A model generated the notes under the pieces. It worked only from the letters and a program-made list of their open reading frames with translations. It ran no database searches and had not been told where the DNA came from. Positions 26,146 through 34,937 of a stretch of DNA of 64,000 nucleotides are shown here, one piece after another. Each line of letters begins with the position of its first letter. Positions within the stretch are counted from its first letter, which is position 1. The stretch comes from Ochrobactrum quorumnocens (GTDB lineage Bacteria > Pseudomonadota > Alphaproteobacteria > Rhizobiales > Rhizobiaceae), in the NCBI RefSeq assembly GCF_002278035.1, contig NZ_CP022605.1:372001-436000 (forward strand). Reading direction: 5' to 3'. The translations under genes were made by a program, and so were the position numbers.

Positions 26146-26961
26146 ATGAACCTCGAAATCGAAGGTAAGGTAGCGATCGTGACCGGAGCAAGTGCCGGGA
26201 TCGGCTTTGCCGTTGCGGAAGAACTTTTCACCAATGGCGCGCGCGTGCTGGTTGTCGCGAGAGATGAGGGGCGGCTGGAGGACGCCGCCAATAAGCTCGC
26301 GTCGGCGGCCACTGGCCGTGCCGGCGACGTCGTCGCCCTCGCCGCAGACGTCTCGAAGCCGGAAGCAGCTCAGCTCATCGTCGATCGTGCTATCGAGGCA
26401 TTCGGCAGGCTCGATATTCTGGTCAACAATGCCGGCCGCGCTCACGCCGGCGGGCTCATGACCTCGACAGATAAAGACTGGGAAGAGATGACCGGCGTCA
26501 AGCTGACCTCCATGAGGCGGCTTTGCAAAACTGCGGTTCCTCATATGCAGAAGGGCAGATGGGGCCGCATCGTCAATATGTCCTCTATAGGGGGTATCTA
26601 CCCCAACCCCAAGCTTTTTGTCTCTCACGTTCTGAGCGGAGCCATTAATAACCTGACGAAATCGCTCGCCCTGGAGGTCGCAAAAGACGGCATCCTCGTG
26701 AACGCGATCGGAATTGGCGCGGTGGCAACCGACAACTGGGCGAATAACATGGTACCGGCTGTCCGTCGCTCGCGCGCAGAATTTGCGGATCTGTCGGATG
26801 ACGAAGTGATCGCGCGCATCTCAGCCGAATGCACTCCGGTTGGCCGAGCTGGCTCGGCTCGCGAAATCGCTGCCATTGCAGCATTCTTGAGCTCCAACAG
26901 AAACGGCTTCGTGACTGGCGACACAATCGAGGCGTCCGGCGGCGCTGACCGCTTCATGTAG
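26146..26961 (+). CDS. SDR-family protein with altered catalytic residues
   Basis: A 271-residue Rossmann-fold protein of the short-chain dehydrogenase/reductase family. The cofactor motif TGASAGIG (13-20), DVS at 68-70 and NNAG (94-97) are intact, and so is the catalytic Ser region NMSSIGG (S147). The usual Tyr-x-x-x-Lys is replaced by S160-HVL-S164 in FVSHVLSGAINN. Without Tyr and Lys the normal hydride-transfer relay is lost, so it may bind NAD(P) but catalyse something else or serve a structural role. AAGGAGACG precedes the ATG. It lies between the aromatic-type permease and malic enzyme genes on the same strand and is probably in the same transcript. The family is certain, the activity is not. 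Confidence 0.82.
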   Translation: MNLEIEGKVAIVTGASAGIGFAVAEELFTNGARVLVVARDEGRLEDAANKLASAATGRAGDVVALAADVSKPEAAQLIVDRAIEAFGRLDILVNNAGRAHAGGLMTSTDKDWEEMTGVKLTSMRRLCKTAVPHMQKGRWGRIVNMSSIGGIYPNPKLFVSHVLSGAINNLTKSLALEVAKDGILVNAIGIGAVATDNWANNMVPAVRRSRAEFADLSDDEVIARISAECTPVGRAGSAREIAAIAAFLSSNRNGFVTGDTIEASGGADRFM

Positions 26962-27098
26962 CATTTCCGACCCCGGTCGTCGCTTATCTGAGCTCGCAGG
27001 CGCCCGGTAGCTCAATCATCTCTTCGTGCCCGGCCGCCCTTCAGCCGGGCACGCACGAGGCCATTCCACATCACTATTTATTTTTTGGAGTTTCTACG

Positions 27099-28397
27099 AT
27101 GAGCAAAATCACTGTCACTGCTGATGAAGCTTTTGCGTATCATCGCGAACCCAGTCCTGGAAAATACCAAATCGTTGCTTCCAAGCCGTTGCTGACACCA
27201 CGTGACTTGTCGCTCGCCTACAGCCCAGGCGTAGCGCATCCGGTTCATGCCATCGCAAAATGCCCTGACGCTGCATACGACTATACCGTCAAAGGAAACA
27301 TGGTCGCCGTCATCTCAAACGGTACGGCAATTCTAGGTCTCGGTAATCTCGGCGCCCTTGCTTCCAAACCTGTGATGGAAGGCAAAGCTGCCCTTTTCAA
27401 ACTCTTCGCGGATATCAATGCCATCGATATCGAACTGGACTCGGAAAAGGTCGAAGAGCTGGTCAAGGCGATCCGCTTGATGCAGCCGACCTTCGGGGGT
27501 ATTAACCTGGAGGATATCAAGGCTCCTGAATGTTTCCTGATCGAGGAGCAACTAAAGGAAATAATGGACATCCCGGTTTTCCACGACGACCAACATGGAA
27601 CGGCTGTTATTTGTGCCGCCGGTTTGATCAATGCGCTGATGCTCGCGGGCAAAACAATCGACAACGCTAAAATCGTGCTCAACGGTGCGGGTGCGGCCGG
27701 AATTGCATGCTTGAAGCTTTTGCATGCAATGGGTGCTTGTCCGAACAATACCATTCTGTGCGACACACAGGGCACTGTCTGGTCCGGTCGGGAAAATGGT
27801 ATGAACCGCTGGAAGTCCGAACTGGCGGTCGATACATCCGCAAGAACATTGGCCGAAGCGCTTGTCGGCGCCGACGTATTTATTGGGGTATCGGTCAAGG
27901 GCGCACTGACGAAACAGATGGTGGGCACCATGGGCAATGACCCAATTATCTTTGCCTTAGCAAATCCAGACCCCGAGATCACCCCAGAGGCAGCTCTTGA
28001 GGCTCGCAGCGATGCGATCATCGCAACCGGGCGATCCGACTATCCCAACCAGGTGAACAATGTGCTTTGCTTCCCCTACATCTTCCGGGGAGCGCTTGAT
28101 GTGAAAGCAAAAGAAATTAACGACAAAATGAAGATCGCGTGTGCGGTTGCTCTTGCTCACCTTGCACGCGCGGCGGTTCCGGAGAGTGTCAAGCGCCTAC
28201 ACGGCAAAGATCTCTCGTTCGGTAGAGACTATATCATTCCATCGCCATTCGATCCCCGGTTGCTGAGTGAACTCGCCCCAGCCGTTGTGCGCGCAGCTGT
28301 TGAAACGGGCACATCGCGAATTGCATTAGACTTTTATCAGTACAAGAATACGCTAAAACTTCGCATACCAGTCCCCGTTGAGCTACTCGAGAGTTAG
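27099..28397 (+). CDS. maeB: malic enzyme, short form (NAD(P)-dependent)
   Basis: A 432-residue oxaloacetate-decarboxylating malate dehydrogenase that converts malate to pyruvate and CO2 in the cytoplasm. Typical motifs are SLAYSPGVAHPVHAIA near residue 40, EDIKAPECFLIEEQL, FHDDQHGTAVICAAG and the nucleotide site VLNGAGAAGIACLKLL, with FALANPDPEITPEAAL later. Rhizobial MaeB/DME enzymes often carry an extra phosphotransacetylase-like domain to about 760 residues; it is absent here. Following ring-cleavage genes, it could channel malate or oxaloacetate from the cleavage pathway to pyruvate. A TTTTTGGAG stretch precedes the ATG. The choice of cofactor is not resolved. Confidence 0.88.
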   Translation: MSKITVTADEAFAYHREPSPGKYQIVASKPLLTPRDLSLAYSPGVAHPVHAIAKCPDAAYDYTVKGNMVAVISNGTAILGLGNLGALASKPVMEGKAALFKLFADINAIDIELDSEKVEELVKAIRLMQPTFGGINLEDIKAPECFLIEEQLKEIMDIPVFHDDQHGTAVICAAGLINALMLAGKTIDNAKIVLNGAGAAGIACLKLLHAMGACPNNTILCDTQGTVWSGRENGMNRWKSELAVDTSARTLAEALVGADVFIGVSVKGALTKQMVGTMGNDPIIFALANPDPEITPEAALEARSDAIIATGRSDYPNQVNNVLCFPYIFRGALDVKAKEINDKMKIACAVALAHLARAAVPESVKRLHGKDLSFGRDYIIPSPFDPRLLSELAPAVVRAAVETGTSRIALDFYQYKNTLKLRIPVPVELLES

Positions 28398-28532
28398 AGC
28401 ATTCTGTTGTTTAGTTTCAATGGCCCAATTTTCCACGACCATGATTGGGAAGGCTCTGTCGCGAATTTTATTCGATATGTTTGGTGCGGTGCATGGCTTA
28501 CGTTCACCAGCTGAAAATGCTTAATACAGGGT

Positions 28533-28967
28533 ATGACAGAACCTAGACCTGAACAAATTGAACAACTCACAATCACTTTCGAGCAATTTACTCGTCGCTT
28601 CAAGGTGGCCGAAGCTGCAGCCGCGGCAGAAAACGCTCTTAACGCTCTCGACGTCCAAGCCCTTCTGTTTGTCAGTGAGCATCCTGAATGTAGCCTGGGC
28701 GATGTCGCTCAAAATCTCCATGTTGCACTGACGACAATGTCGTCTTCTGCCGACCGCCTCGTCCGCCGGGAAATGATCAAACGACTGCGGCACGAGGCTA
28801 ATCGGCGTTCGGTCGCTCTAACGATTACGTCGAAGGGGCAAGCGGCAGTCACAGGCTATATGGATGGGTATAGGGATGCCTGCCGGGCGATGCTGGAGGC
28901 GCTCGATTCCACCGAGCGGGTCGAGTTTCTGCGTCTTACACAGAAAATTCGATTATACGATCTTTGA
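28533..28967 (+). CDS. MarR-family transcriptional regulator
   Basis: A 144-residue winged-helix regulator. The core reads QALLFVSEHPECSLGDVAQN, then LTTMSSSADRLVRREMIKRL for the recognition helix and HEANRRSVALTITSKGQAAV for the wing. MarR proteins usually repress nearby catabolic or efflux genes and release DNA on binding a phenolic ligand. It lies 136 bases after the malic enzyme gene and 54 bases before an SDR gene, on the same strand. The start has only a weak ribosome site (CAGGGT), so an alternative nearby start is possible. Confidence 0.85.
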   Translation: MTEPRPEQIEQLTITFEQFTRRFKVAEAAAAAENALNALDVQALLFVSEHPECSLGDVAQNLHVALTTMSSSADRLVRREMIKRLRHEANRRSVALTITSKGQAAVTGYMDGYRDACRAMLEALDSTERVEFLRLTQKIRLYDL

Positions 28968-29021
28968 ATAATACGAATATCGTAGTATTCCTCTGACATC
29001 GAAACGATCAGGGATACCGCA

Positions 29022-29765
29022 ATGTCTGAAATAAAATCCGCGCTCATTACTGGAGCCAACAAGGGCATTGGTCTCTCCATCGCACGTCAGTTGGGCATGA
29101 ACGGCCACTCAGTCTGGCTGGGATGCCGAGACATCTCGAGGGGTGACGCGGCAGCGCGTGAACTGCGCAAAGAGGGCATCATCGCCAGCGCTGTGCAGCT
29201 CGATGTGACGGATGACACAAGCGTTGACAACGCCGCCAGAACCATCGAAAACGAGATTGGCAGCCTTGACGTACTGATAAACAATGCTGGTCTCATGTTC
29301 GGCCAACCTCCGTCTCTCGCTGAGGAACCGCTCGACGAGATCAGGCAAATGTTCGAGACCAACGTATTTGGCGTATTGCGCGTTACTCAGACCTTCCTGC
29401 CGTTGTTGCGCAAATCGAAGTCGCCCCGGATCGTGATGATGAGCAGCGGCCTCAGCTCGCTCACCGATGCTTTGGACCTCCAGAGCGAAACCTGGGCTGT
29501 CGGATTTGGTGGATACTGTGCTTCAAAGACTGCGCTCAATATGCTGACTGTCAAACTCGCAAAGGAGCTGGAACACGAGGGGATTAAAGTGAACGCTGCG
29601 GACCCTGGCCTGACATCCACTGACATGACCCGGAACGGCCCGGGTCATTCGCCCGAAGAAGGTGCTCGCCCGGCAATCGCACTTGCGACGATCCAAGCAT
29701 TCGGTCCCTCGGCGGGTTTTTACGCTTGTTCCTCGTCGGGGGAACTTGTACTGAAGAACTGGTAA
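29022..29765 (+). CDS. SDR-family oxidoreductase (carbonyl reductase-like)
   Basis: A 247-residue classical SDR. Motifs are TGANKGIG near residues 13-20, DVTDD in the 60s, NNAG near residue 90, catalytic Ser in MMSSGLSSL and YCASK for Tyr and Lys. The ending FGPSAGFYACSSSGELVLKNW resembles plant-type carbonyl reductases in bacteria. AGGGATACCGCA lies before the ATG. It follows the MarR gene, which may control it. Beyond its stop the sequence becomes a scar with no clear genes. Confidence 0.85.
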   Translation: MSEIKSALITGANKGIGLSIARQLGMNGHSVWLGCRDISRGDAAARELRKEGIIASAVQLDVTDDTSVDNAARTIENEIGSLDVLINNAGLMFGQPPSLAEEPLDEIRQMFETNVFGVLRVTQTFLPLLRKSKSPRIVMMSSGLSSLTDALDLQSETWAVGFGGYCASKTALNMLTVKLAKELEHEGIKVNAADPGLTSTDMTRNGPGHSPEEGARPAIALATIQAFGPSAGFYACSSSGELVLKNW

Positions 29766-30690
29766 CTGACGATAGTCGTGACAGCGAAACGCGTCGGTGC
29801 ATTTTCCATTTGTGGATCCGTTTCGTGGCCGCAGATCCATTCGGAATCGAGAGGGGACAATCACGCCTCGGCTTACTCCAAAAGAGATGGATGATTGCAG
29901 GCGCAGGCGAGATTAATCTTATGATGACCGCTGAGTCCGAACGGTGAGTTTATGTCCGTCCGGACGCTCCGTGGGCGGCTCTCGAATGCTGTGCCGCCAT
30001 AGGCGGTTCCGGTCCCATGCCATGCTAGAGCATGATCGCGGCTCGCTGCAGCGATACCAATCGTTCCACCATTTGCTACGGTCGCCGGTTTGCAATCGAT
30101 CGGTTTCGTGATCATCAGCCGACCACCCTCGTGAGCATAGATCAGCCGGCCTCTGTGTCCGTCTCGCTGGCTGTCCCTCCCAATGCAACGAAGATGGCGT
30201 CGTAAAAGCTTCTACTGCCGATCATGCCGTGAGCGAACATCTCTCGACTCCTGTGAAATACCTTTACAGTCTCGGTCCTGCCTCCCGTGCCTAGCCATGG
30301 GGCAACCTCCAAAATTTAGGATTAAGTTAAACTTCGTTGCCCATTTGCCACCCTCACAGAATCGGTTCCACAGGCTCGATTTGTCCCAAGCTTTAGGGAT
30401 ATTTTCCCCCATCAAATATGTCTCAGACAGCGAGGAACCCCCGGTGGGTTGCTCGATTGTGGAACGGCTTTGGCGGGAATGAACCAACTGCCTCAACTAT
30501 CAAGTGATGCGCTGATTGCCAGTCGGGAACGTAACCCTGTCGGCAAAACGCTGCGCCGTCTGGTCTCAAGTTCAAAAGCGCAGTTCCGGTGACGGAATCC
30601 GGAGATCAATCCATACATCTTCCGGATCGAGACTCGTAACACCATCATCTCACGCTATCATGACGTTGCTATGGCCATGGGCCAAGGCTG
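29766..30690. other. gene-poor scar with degenerate fragments
   Basis: No gene could be supported in this stretch. A minus-strand piece near 30115 begins MITKPIDCKPATVANGGTIG, faintly like the start of S66 LD-carboxypeptidases, but it does not continue. A plus-strand piece near 30480-30680 reads MNQLPQLSSDALIASRERNP and, after an in-frame stop, NPYIFRIETRNTIISRYHDV; neither was recognised. The stretch ends at a group II intron 3' end. It looks like a collection of broken fragments brought together by insertion elements. Confidence 0.45.
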
Positions 30691-30696
30691 AATGGA

Positions 30697-30760
30697 GAGC
30701 CGTATGCGCTGAAAGGTGCACGTACGGTTTGGGGAGGAGAAGCGCAATTGCGCTTCTCAC
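30697..30760 (+). ncRNA. 3' end of a group II intron (domains V and VI)
   Basis: Positions 30697-30730 fold as a textbook domain V: AGCCGTA pairs with TACGGTT, a CG bulge follows, and TGCGC pairs with GTGCA under a GAAA-type loop. Directly after it, 30737-30758 is a perfect palindrome (GAGAAGCGC, AATT, GCGCTTCTC) in the place of domain VI, and the intron would end in AC at 30760. No reverse-transcriptase coding region or other intron domains were found upstream, so this is a 5'-truncated relic. The sequence that follows enters the middle of an IS6 transposase gene. Confidence 0.75.
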
Positions 30761-30764
30761 GCCA

Positions 30765-31175
30765 CTAAAGGTGAAAGGAAAATGGACGGATCTTTACCGG
30801 GCTGTTGATCGTGATGGCCAAACTCTTGATTTTATGCTTTCCGAGCGCCGAAACCTGGGTGCTGCAAGACGTTTCTTTAGAAAAGCTATCGTAATCAATG
30901 GCATTCCGAACAAGATTGTCATTGATAAAAGTGGAGCCAATTTGGCCGGGCTTCAGTTAGTGAACACGACCCTGAAATTTACCGGTACCGGCGAGATCAT
31001 TGAACAAGATCACAGGTTTATCAAACGGGTCACCCGGCCGATGATGGGCTACAAAGCATTCCATTCCGCCACAGCAACTATTGCAGGAATCGAAGTGGCT
31101 CACATGATCCGCAAGAAACAATTCGCCAACGACAATCAATCGCCATTTCAAGTCTTTGCGGAACTCGCAGCATAG
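30765..31175 (+). pseudogene. IS6-family transposase, 5' truncated
   Basis: This encodes the C-terminal 136 or so residues of an IS6 transposase, starting at LKVKGKW and continuing through LYRAVDRDGQTLDFMLSERR. The second Asp (IDKSGANLAG) and the Glu (IIEQDHRFIKR) of the DDE triad are present. The first Asp (WRVDETYIK in intact relatives) and the HTH are missing, so it cannot be active. The join to the intron fragment falls just before the conserved KVKGKW. Confidence 0.82.
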
Positions 31176-31229
31176 ATGTGTCCAGAGATAAGCACACATC
31201 TATCCTACTGGAAACTTTGCAACACAGCC
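30765..31229 (+). mobile_element. truncated IS6-family element
   Basis: The right part of an IS6/IS26-like element, running from inside the transposase gene to a terminal repeat at 31215-31229 (CTTTGCAACACAGCC; reverse GGCTGTGTTGCAAAG). The left part is missing and a group II intron 3' end takes its place. The right end lies only 27 bases from the stop of the last SDR gene of the next operon. A second, more degenerate IS6 copy occurs at 40725-41533. Confidence 0.75.
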
Positions 31230-31256
31230 AAAGTAAATCCGCGATGTACGACACAA

Positions 31257-31991
31257 TCAAATCGTCCAGCCACCATCGATGTTGTATGCTTGTCCCGTGG
31301 TATAGCTTGCGCTGGCAAGATAAACAGCGAGATCAGCAATTTCTTGCGGTTGCCCAATTCGGCCAATTGGTTGTCTCGCGATAAAGGCGGCGCGGGCTGC
31401 TTCAAAATCGCGTTGGTCACGAAGCCGCTGTTGCAAGGATGGACTTTCAACCGTGCCTGGGCATATCGCATTGCAACGGATGCCAGCTGAGACAAAATCT
31501 GCTGCAGCAGATTTTGTCAGGCCGATGACCGCTGCTTTTGTCAGACCATAGGCAAAGCGGTTCGGCACACCTTTTACGCTCGATGCAACAGAAGACATAT
31601 TGATGACAGCTCCATCCTTACGGGCAAGCATTCCCGGTAGAACAGCACGTATCGTGCGGATCATTGATCGAACATTAAGATCAATCGCTGCCTCAAGATC
31701 ATCGTCATGCATCTCAAGAATTGAGCCGCTATGAACACAACCCGCACAATTAAACAAAACATCAACACTGCCGATCTGGCTTACGAGCGACGAAATATCG
31801 ACATCGCTCAAAACGTTAAGTTTTCGGGTTAAAATACGCCCGTCATGCTCAACGTGCTTAAGAGCCTCCACGTTGATATCAGTCGCATATACCGTTGCGC
31901 CAGCAGCAGCAAATGCGATAGTACTTGCATGTCCTATGCCTTGCGCGGCTGCGGTAATGAGAACGGTTTTTCCGTTAAGGTTGTTTGACAC
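31257..31991 (-). CDS. SDR dehydrogenase, 2-keto-3-deoxy-L-fuconate dehydrogenase-like
   Basis: A 244-residue SDR starting at a GTG. Motifs are TAAAQGIG near residues 13-20, NCAG, INMSSVASS for Ser, and YGLTK for Tyr and Lys. Overall it resembles BDH2/2-keto-3-deoxy-L-fuconate dehydrogenases, which oxidise the C4 hydroxyl of a 2-keto-3-deoxy acid to give a 2,4-diketo acid. It ends an eight-gene operon that also encodes two FAH-type hydrolases, the enzymes that cleave such 2,4-diketo acids. An IS6 end lies 27 bases downstream. The specific substrate is inferred from neighbours. Confidence 0.85.
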   Translation of the reverse strand: MSNNLNGKTVLITAAAQGIGHASTIAFAAAGATVYATDINVEALKHVEHDGRILTRKLNVLSDVDISSLVSQIGSVDVLFNCAGCVHSGSILEMHDDDLEAAIDLNVRSMIRTIRAVLPGMLARKDGAVINMSSVASSVKGVPNRFAYGLTKAAVIGLTKSAAADFVSAGIRCNAICPGTVESPSLQQRLRDQRDFEAARAAFIARQPIGRIGQPQEIADLAVYLASASYTTGQAYNIDGGWTI

Positions 31992-32031
31992 GTCGATATC
32001 CCAATCAGTGTTCTATGTGATAACGAATATC

Positions 32032-32778
32032 TCAATAAGTTGTCCTGCCACCACTGAGATCGAATGTGGCAGCGGTGGTGTATGAGTTTTCTTCCGACAA
32101 CATCCAGACAACCATGGACGCAACTTCGTTGAGTTCAACAAAGCGGTCCCGTGGAATACGCACTCGCATATATTCAATGAATTCTGGCGTTAATCCGTCG
32201 AGTATGGGCGTCTTGGCCGTGGTCGGCGTGATGCAATTCACCGCAATGCCCGTTTTTGCCAGCTCTTTTCCGAGCGATTTTGTCAGGCCAATCACACCTG
32301 CTTTTGCGGCACTATAAGCAGCCAGATTGGGGTTTCCCTCTTTGCCCGCAACCGACGCAATATTGACGATGCGCCCATAATTGTTCTCAGACATCAAAGG
32401 GACAATCGCGCGACAGCAATTGAATGTACCACTCAGATTAACTGCGACTACTTTGTTCCACTCGTGCAGATCATAATCAACCAGCGGCTTAACTGGTCCT
32501 GTAATACCCGCACTGTTGACCAGTCCTTCCACAGTTGAAAACGCTTTATGAGTCCGCGCTGTCGCCTTCGCAACGCTCTCCGCGTCCGCCACGTCAACAC
32601 CAAAGGCGATGCATTCAGGGGAAAGTTTGCTGGCGGCCTTTTCAGCCTCAGCAACATTCAAATCCCAAATCGCGACAGCAGCCCCCGACTGCACCAATCG
32701 ATCCGCAATCGCATAGCCAATCCCTTGCGCGCCACCCGTTATGATGACGCGCTTCCCGTTCATATCAATCTGGTTCAT
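32032..32778 (-). CDS. SDR dehydrogenase, 3-oxoacyl-reductase-like
   Basis: A 248-residue SDR with TGGAQGIG, IWDLN (an acidic residue after strand 2, favouring NAD), NSAG, NIASVAGKEG for Ser and YSAAK for Tyr and Lys. It resembles sugar-acid dehydrogenases of the LRA5/KDR type as well as FabG. TAGGGAAT precedes the ATG; a second Met five codons in is an alternative. It lies between an FAH hydrolase gene (28 bases upstream) and the other SDR gene (40 bases downstream). Two SDRs in one operon may act on successive hydroxyls or on epimers. Confidence 0.85.
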   Translation of the reverse strand: MNQIDMNGKRVIITGGAQGIGYAIADRLVQSGAAVAIWDLNVAEAEKAASKLSPECIAFGVDVADAESVAKATARTHKAFSTVEGLVNSAGITGPVKPLVDYDLHEWNKVVAVNLSGTFNCCRAIVPLMSENNYGRIVNIASVAGKEGNPNLAAYSAAKAGVIGLTKSLGKELAKTGIAVNCITPTTAKTPILDGLTPEFIEYMRVRIPRDRFVELNEVASMVVWMLSEENSYTTAATFDLSGGRTTY

Positions 32779-32806
32779 TGCTATTCCCTAAACCTGAATC
32801 ACACAT

Positions 32807-33646
32807 TCAGGCCGCAGCGGTGACTTGGTTCTGGACACCCAATCCCTCGATCTCCACGCGCATCGTGTCACCGGCCTTCAAGTAACGTGGAGGCTTCATG
32901 CCCATTCCAACGCCGGGAGGTGTCCCGGTCGTGATGACATCGCCCGGCTCCAGCTTCATGAATTGGGAAATGTAGGAAACAATGAAAGGCACTTTGAAAA
33001 CCATGGTGCTGGTCGAGCCATTTTGAACACGCTCACCATTGATGTCGAGCGTCATCGCGAGTGCATCAACATCAGCAATCTCGTCCGGTGTCACCAGCCA
33101 TGGCCCCAAGGGACCGAATGTCGGGCAGCCCTTGCCTTTCATCCAGTTGCCTCCGCGCTCAAGCTGATACGACCGCTCCGAGACATCGTTGCAGATACAA
33201 TAACCAGCAATGTAATCGGCAGCTTCATCTTCAGTTACATAGGATGCGGCTTTACCAATCACGATTGCAAGTTCCACTTCCCAATCTGTCTTCTGCGATC
33301 CACGCGGGACAAGCACAGTATCATTTGGGCCAACAATGCAGGAGGGTGCCTTATTAAACAAAACCGGCTCTTCCGGCACAGCCATTCCACTCTCCGCCGC
33401 ATGGTCTGCGTAGTTGAGACCAACAGCGATGAAATTGCCAACGCCAGTAACGCATGAGCCCAGTCGCGCCCCCTCTGGGACCAGAGGCAAATTCTGAACG
33501 TCAATGCCCGCGAGCTTCGTTCCGATTGTCGGAAGTTCCTTGCCGGAAATATCGCTTAGAACAGACGAAAGATCGCGAATGGAGCCTTTCTCATCAACTA
33601 TACCTGGCTTTTCAGAACCAGCTTCTCCAAACCTCACAAGTTTCAT
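32807..33646 (-). CDS. FAH-family hydrolase, 2,4-diketo-3-deoxy-aldonate hydrolase-like
   Basis: A 279-residue enzyme of the fumarylacetoacetate hydrolase superfamily. The N-terminal beta region (MKLVRFGEAGSEKPGIVDE) and the catalytic core are both typical: GLNYADHAAE, the metal-binding acidic stretch TDWEVELAIVIG, ERGGNWMKGKGCPTFGPLGP and TGTPPGVGMGM. Close relatives split 2,4-diketo-3-deoxy-L-fuconate or -rhamnonate into pyruvate and a hydroxy acid. GGGAGAGAG precedes the ATG. With the two SDRs downstream and the aminotransferase upstream, it probably performs the final carbon-carbon cleavage of the operon's pathway. Confidence 0.88.
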   Translation of the reverse strand: MKLVRFGEAGSEKPGIVDEKGSIRDLSSVLSDISGKELPTIGTKLAGIDVQNLPLVPEGARLGSCVTGVGNFIAVGLNYADHAAESGMAVPEEPVLFNKAPSCIVGPNDTVLVPRGSQKTDWEVELAIVIGKAASYVTEDEAADYIAGYCICNDVSERSYQLERGGNWMKGKGCPTFGPLGPWLVTPDEIADVDALAMTLDINGERVQNGSTSTMVFKVPFIVSYISQFMKLEPGDVITTGTPPGVGMGMKPPRYLKAGDTMRVEIEGLGVQNQVTAAA

Positions 33647-33732
33647 TTCTCTCTCCCTATCGTATCAAAAGATTTGTTATTCTGCTTGGCAGCCTACCCA
33701 CCCACCAGGTAGAATGCGATTTCAGTTGCTCG

Positions 33733-34872
33733 TCAAAGCAGCCCCCGCCCCGCCAGATTTCGCATCAAGTGTGACGCGCCAAAAACCCACGGCGAGCATT
33801 GCGTTGAGAGCCTTACTCTATTGCGCAACGTGCCCAGTTTACTGTTGGAAATCGATACCACATCACCAACATGATGGGTGAACCCCTGCCCTTGCTCACC
33901 CCGATCTTCCATTGGAGCAAACAGTGTTCCCATGAACAAAATCAAACCGTCAGGATATTGATGATGCGCGCCGATAGTCTGTTCGACGAGTTCGAGCGGG
34001 TCGCGGCTGATCTCTTTCATTGAGCTATGCCCACGAAGCATAAAACCGTCATCGCCCTCAACGCTCAGTGTCAATTCGGCCGAGCGAACATCATCAAGAT
34101 CATACGTCTCATCAAACAAACGCAGCAACGGGCCAACTGCACATGAGGCATTGTTGTCTTTCGCCTTACCCAATAACAGCGCTGACCGCCCTTCTATGTC
34201 GCGAAGGTTCACGTCATTCCCCAGGGTTGCTCCTACAATCCGCCCCTGACTGTTGACCGCAAGAACCACTTCGGGTTCTGGGTTGTTCCACTTGGACGCT
34301 GGATGCAGGCCTACGTCAGCGCAGTGCCCTACGGAGGATAAAACCTGCGCTTTCGAGAATACCTCGGCATCTGGTCCAATACCTACTTCGAGATATTGAG
34401 ACCATACGCCCTCATCAATCAGAGCCGTCTTGACCTGCTCTGCCGCAACCGAACCCGCTTTAAGGTCACGCAAGCTTTCCCCAATAACGGAAGCAATGCG
34501 GCCGCGAATGCGCGATGCCAATTCCGGATTGCCAGCGGCACGTTCCTCAATCACACGCTCCACCATCGAACGAGCAAATGTAACCCCGCAAGCCTTCACA
34601 GCTTGAAGATCAATGGGTGCAAGCAGATGGACACGCCCATCAAACCCATCAGTGAGAAGGTTTGAAATATCGGAAATTGGTTCGCCCATGGATTGAGCGA
34701 CATAGGCTGCCGGATCTCCCATTTCTAAAAGATCGCGCATTGTTGGTACAACAGTGCTTGTGATGTCGAGCACCTGACCGTTGCGTATAGCCACAACGGA
34801 TGGCCCCTGAACATCCTCACGCCAAACACGCCCGACAAATGTTCCGCTGTCTAAAAAGTCCTGAGCAGACAT
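33733..34872 (-). CDS. FAH-family protein, long form (possible sugar-acid dehydratase)
   Basis: A 379-residue member of the FAH superfamily, about 100 residues longer than the hydrolase downstream. Core motifs are CGVTFARSMVERVIEERA, HPASKWNNPEPEVVLAVNSQ with the acidic metal ligands, GNDVNLRDIEGRSALLLGKA and the end SPWVFGASHLMRNLAGRGLL. Long relatives include 2-keto-3-deoxy-arabinonate/xylonate dehydratases, so dehydration of a 2-keto-3-deoxy acid is possible, as is hydrolysis. It lies between the aminotransferase and the short FAH gene. Two different FAH proteins in one operon suggest two successive steps. Confidence 0.8.
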   Translation of the reverse strand: MSAQDFLDSGTFVGRVWREDVQGPSVVAIRNGQVLDITSTVVPTMRDLLEMGDPAAYVAQSMGEPISDISNLLTDGFDGRVHLLAPIDLQAVKACGVTFARSMVERVIEERAAGNPELASRIRGRIASVIGESLRDLKAGSVAAEQVKTALIDEGVWSQYLEVGIGPDAEVFSKAQVLSSVGHCADVGLHPASKWNNPEPEVVLAVNSQGRIVGATLGNDVNLRDIEGRSALLLGKAKDNNASCAVGPLLRLFDETYDLDDVRSAELTLSVEGDDGFMLRGHSSMKEISRDPLELVEQTIGAHHQYPDGLILFMGTLFAPMEDRGEQGQGFTHHVGDVVSISNSKLGTLRNRVRLSTQCSPWVFGASHLMRNLAGRGLL

Positions 34873-34937
34873 AGATTTCTTTCAGAGCTAAGTCAGTCTA
34901 AGAGATGGAAAACGTGCCAAATGGCTGCCTTCAACGC

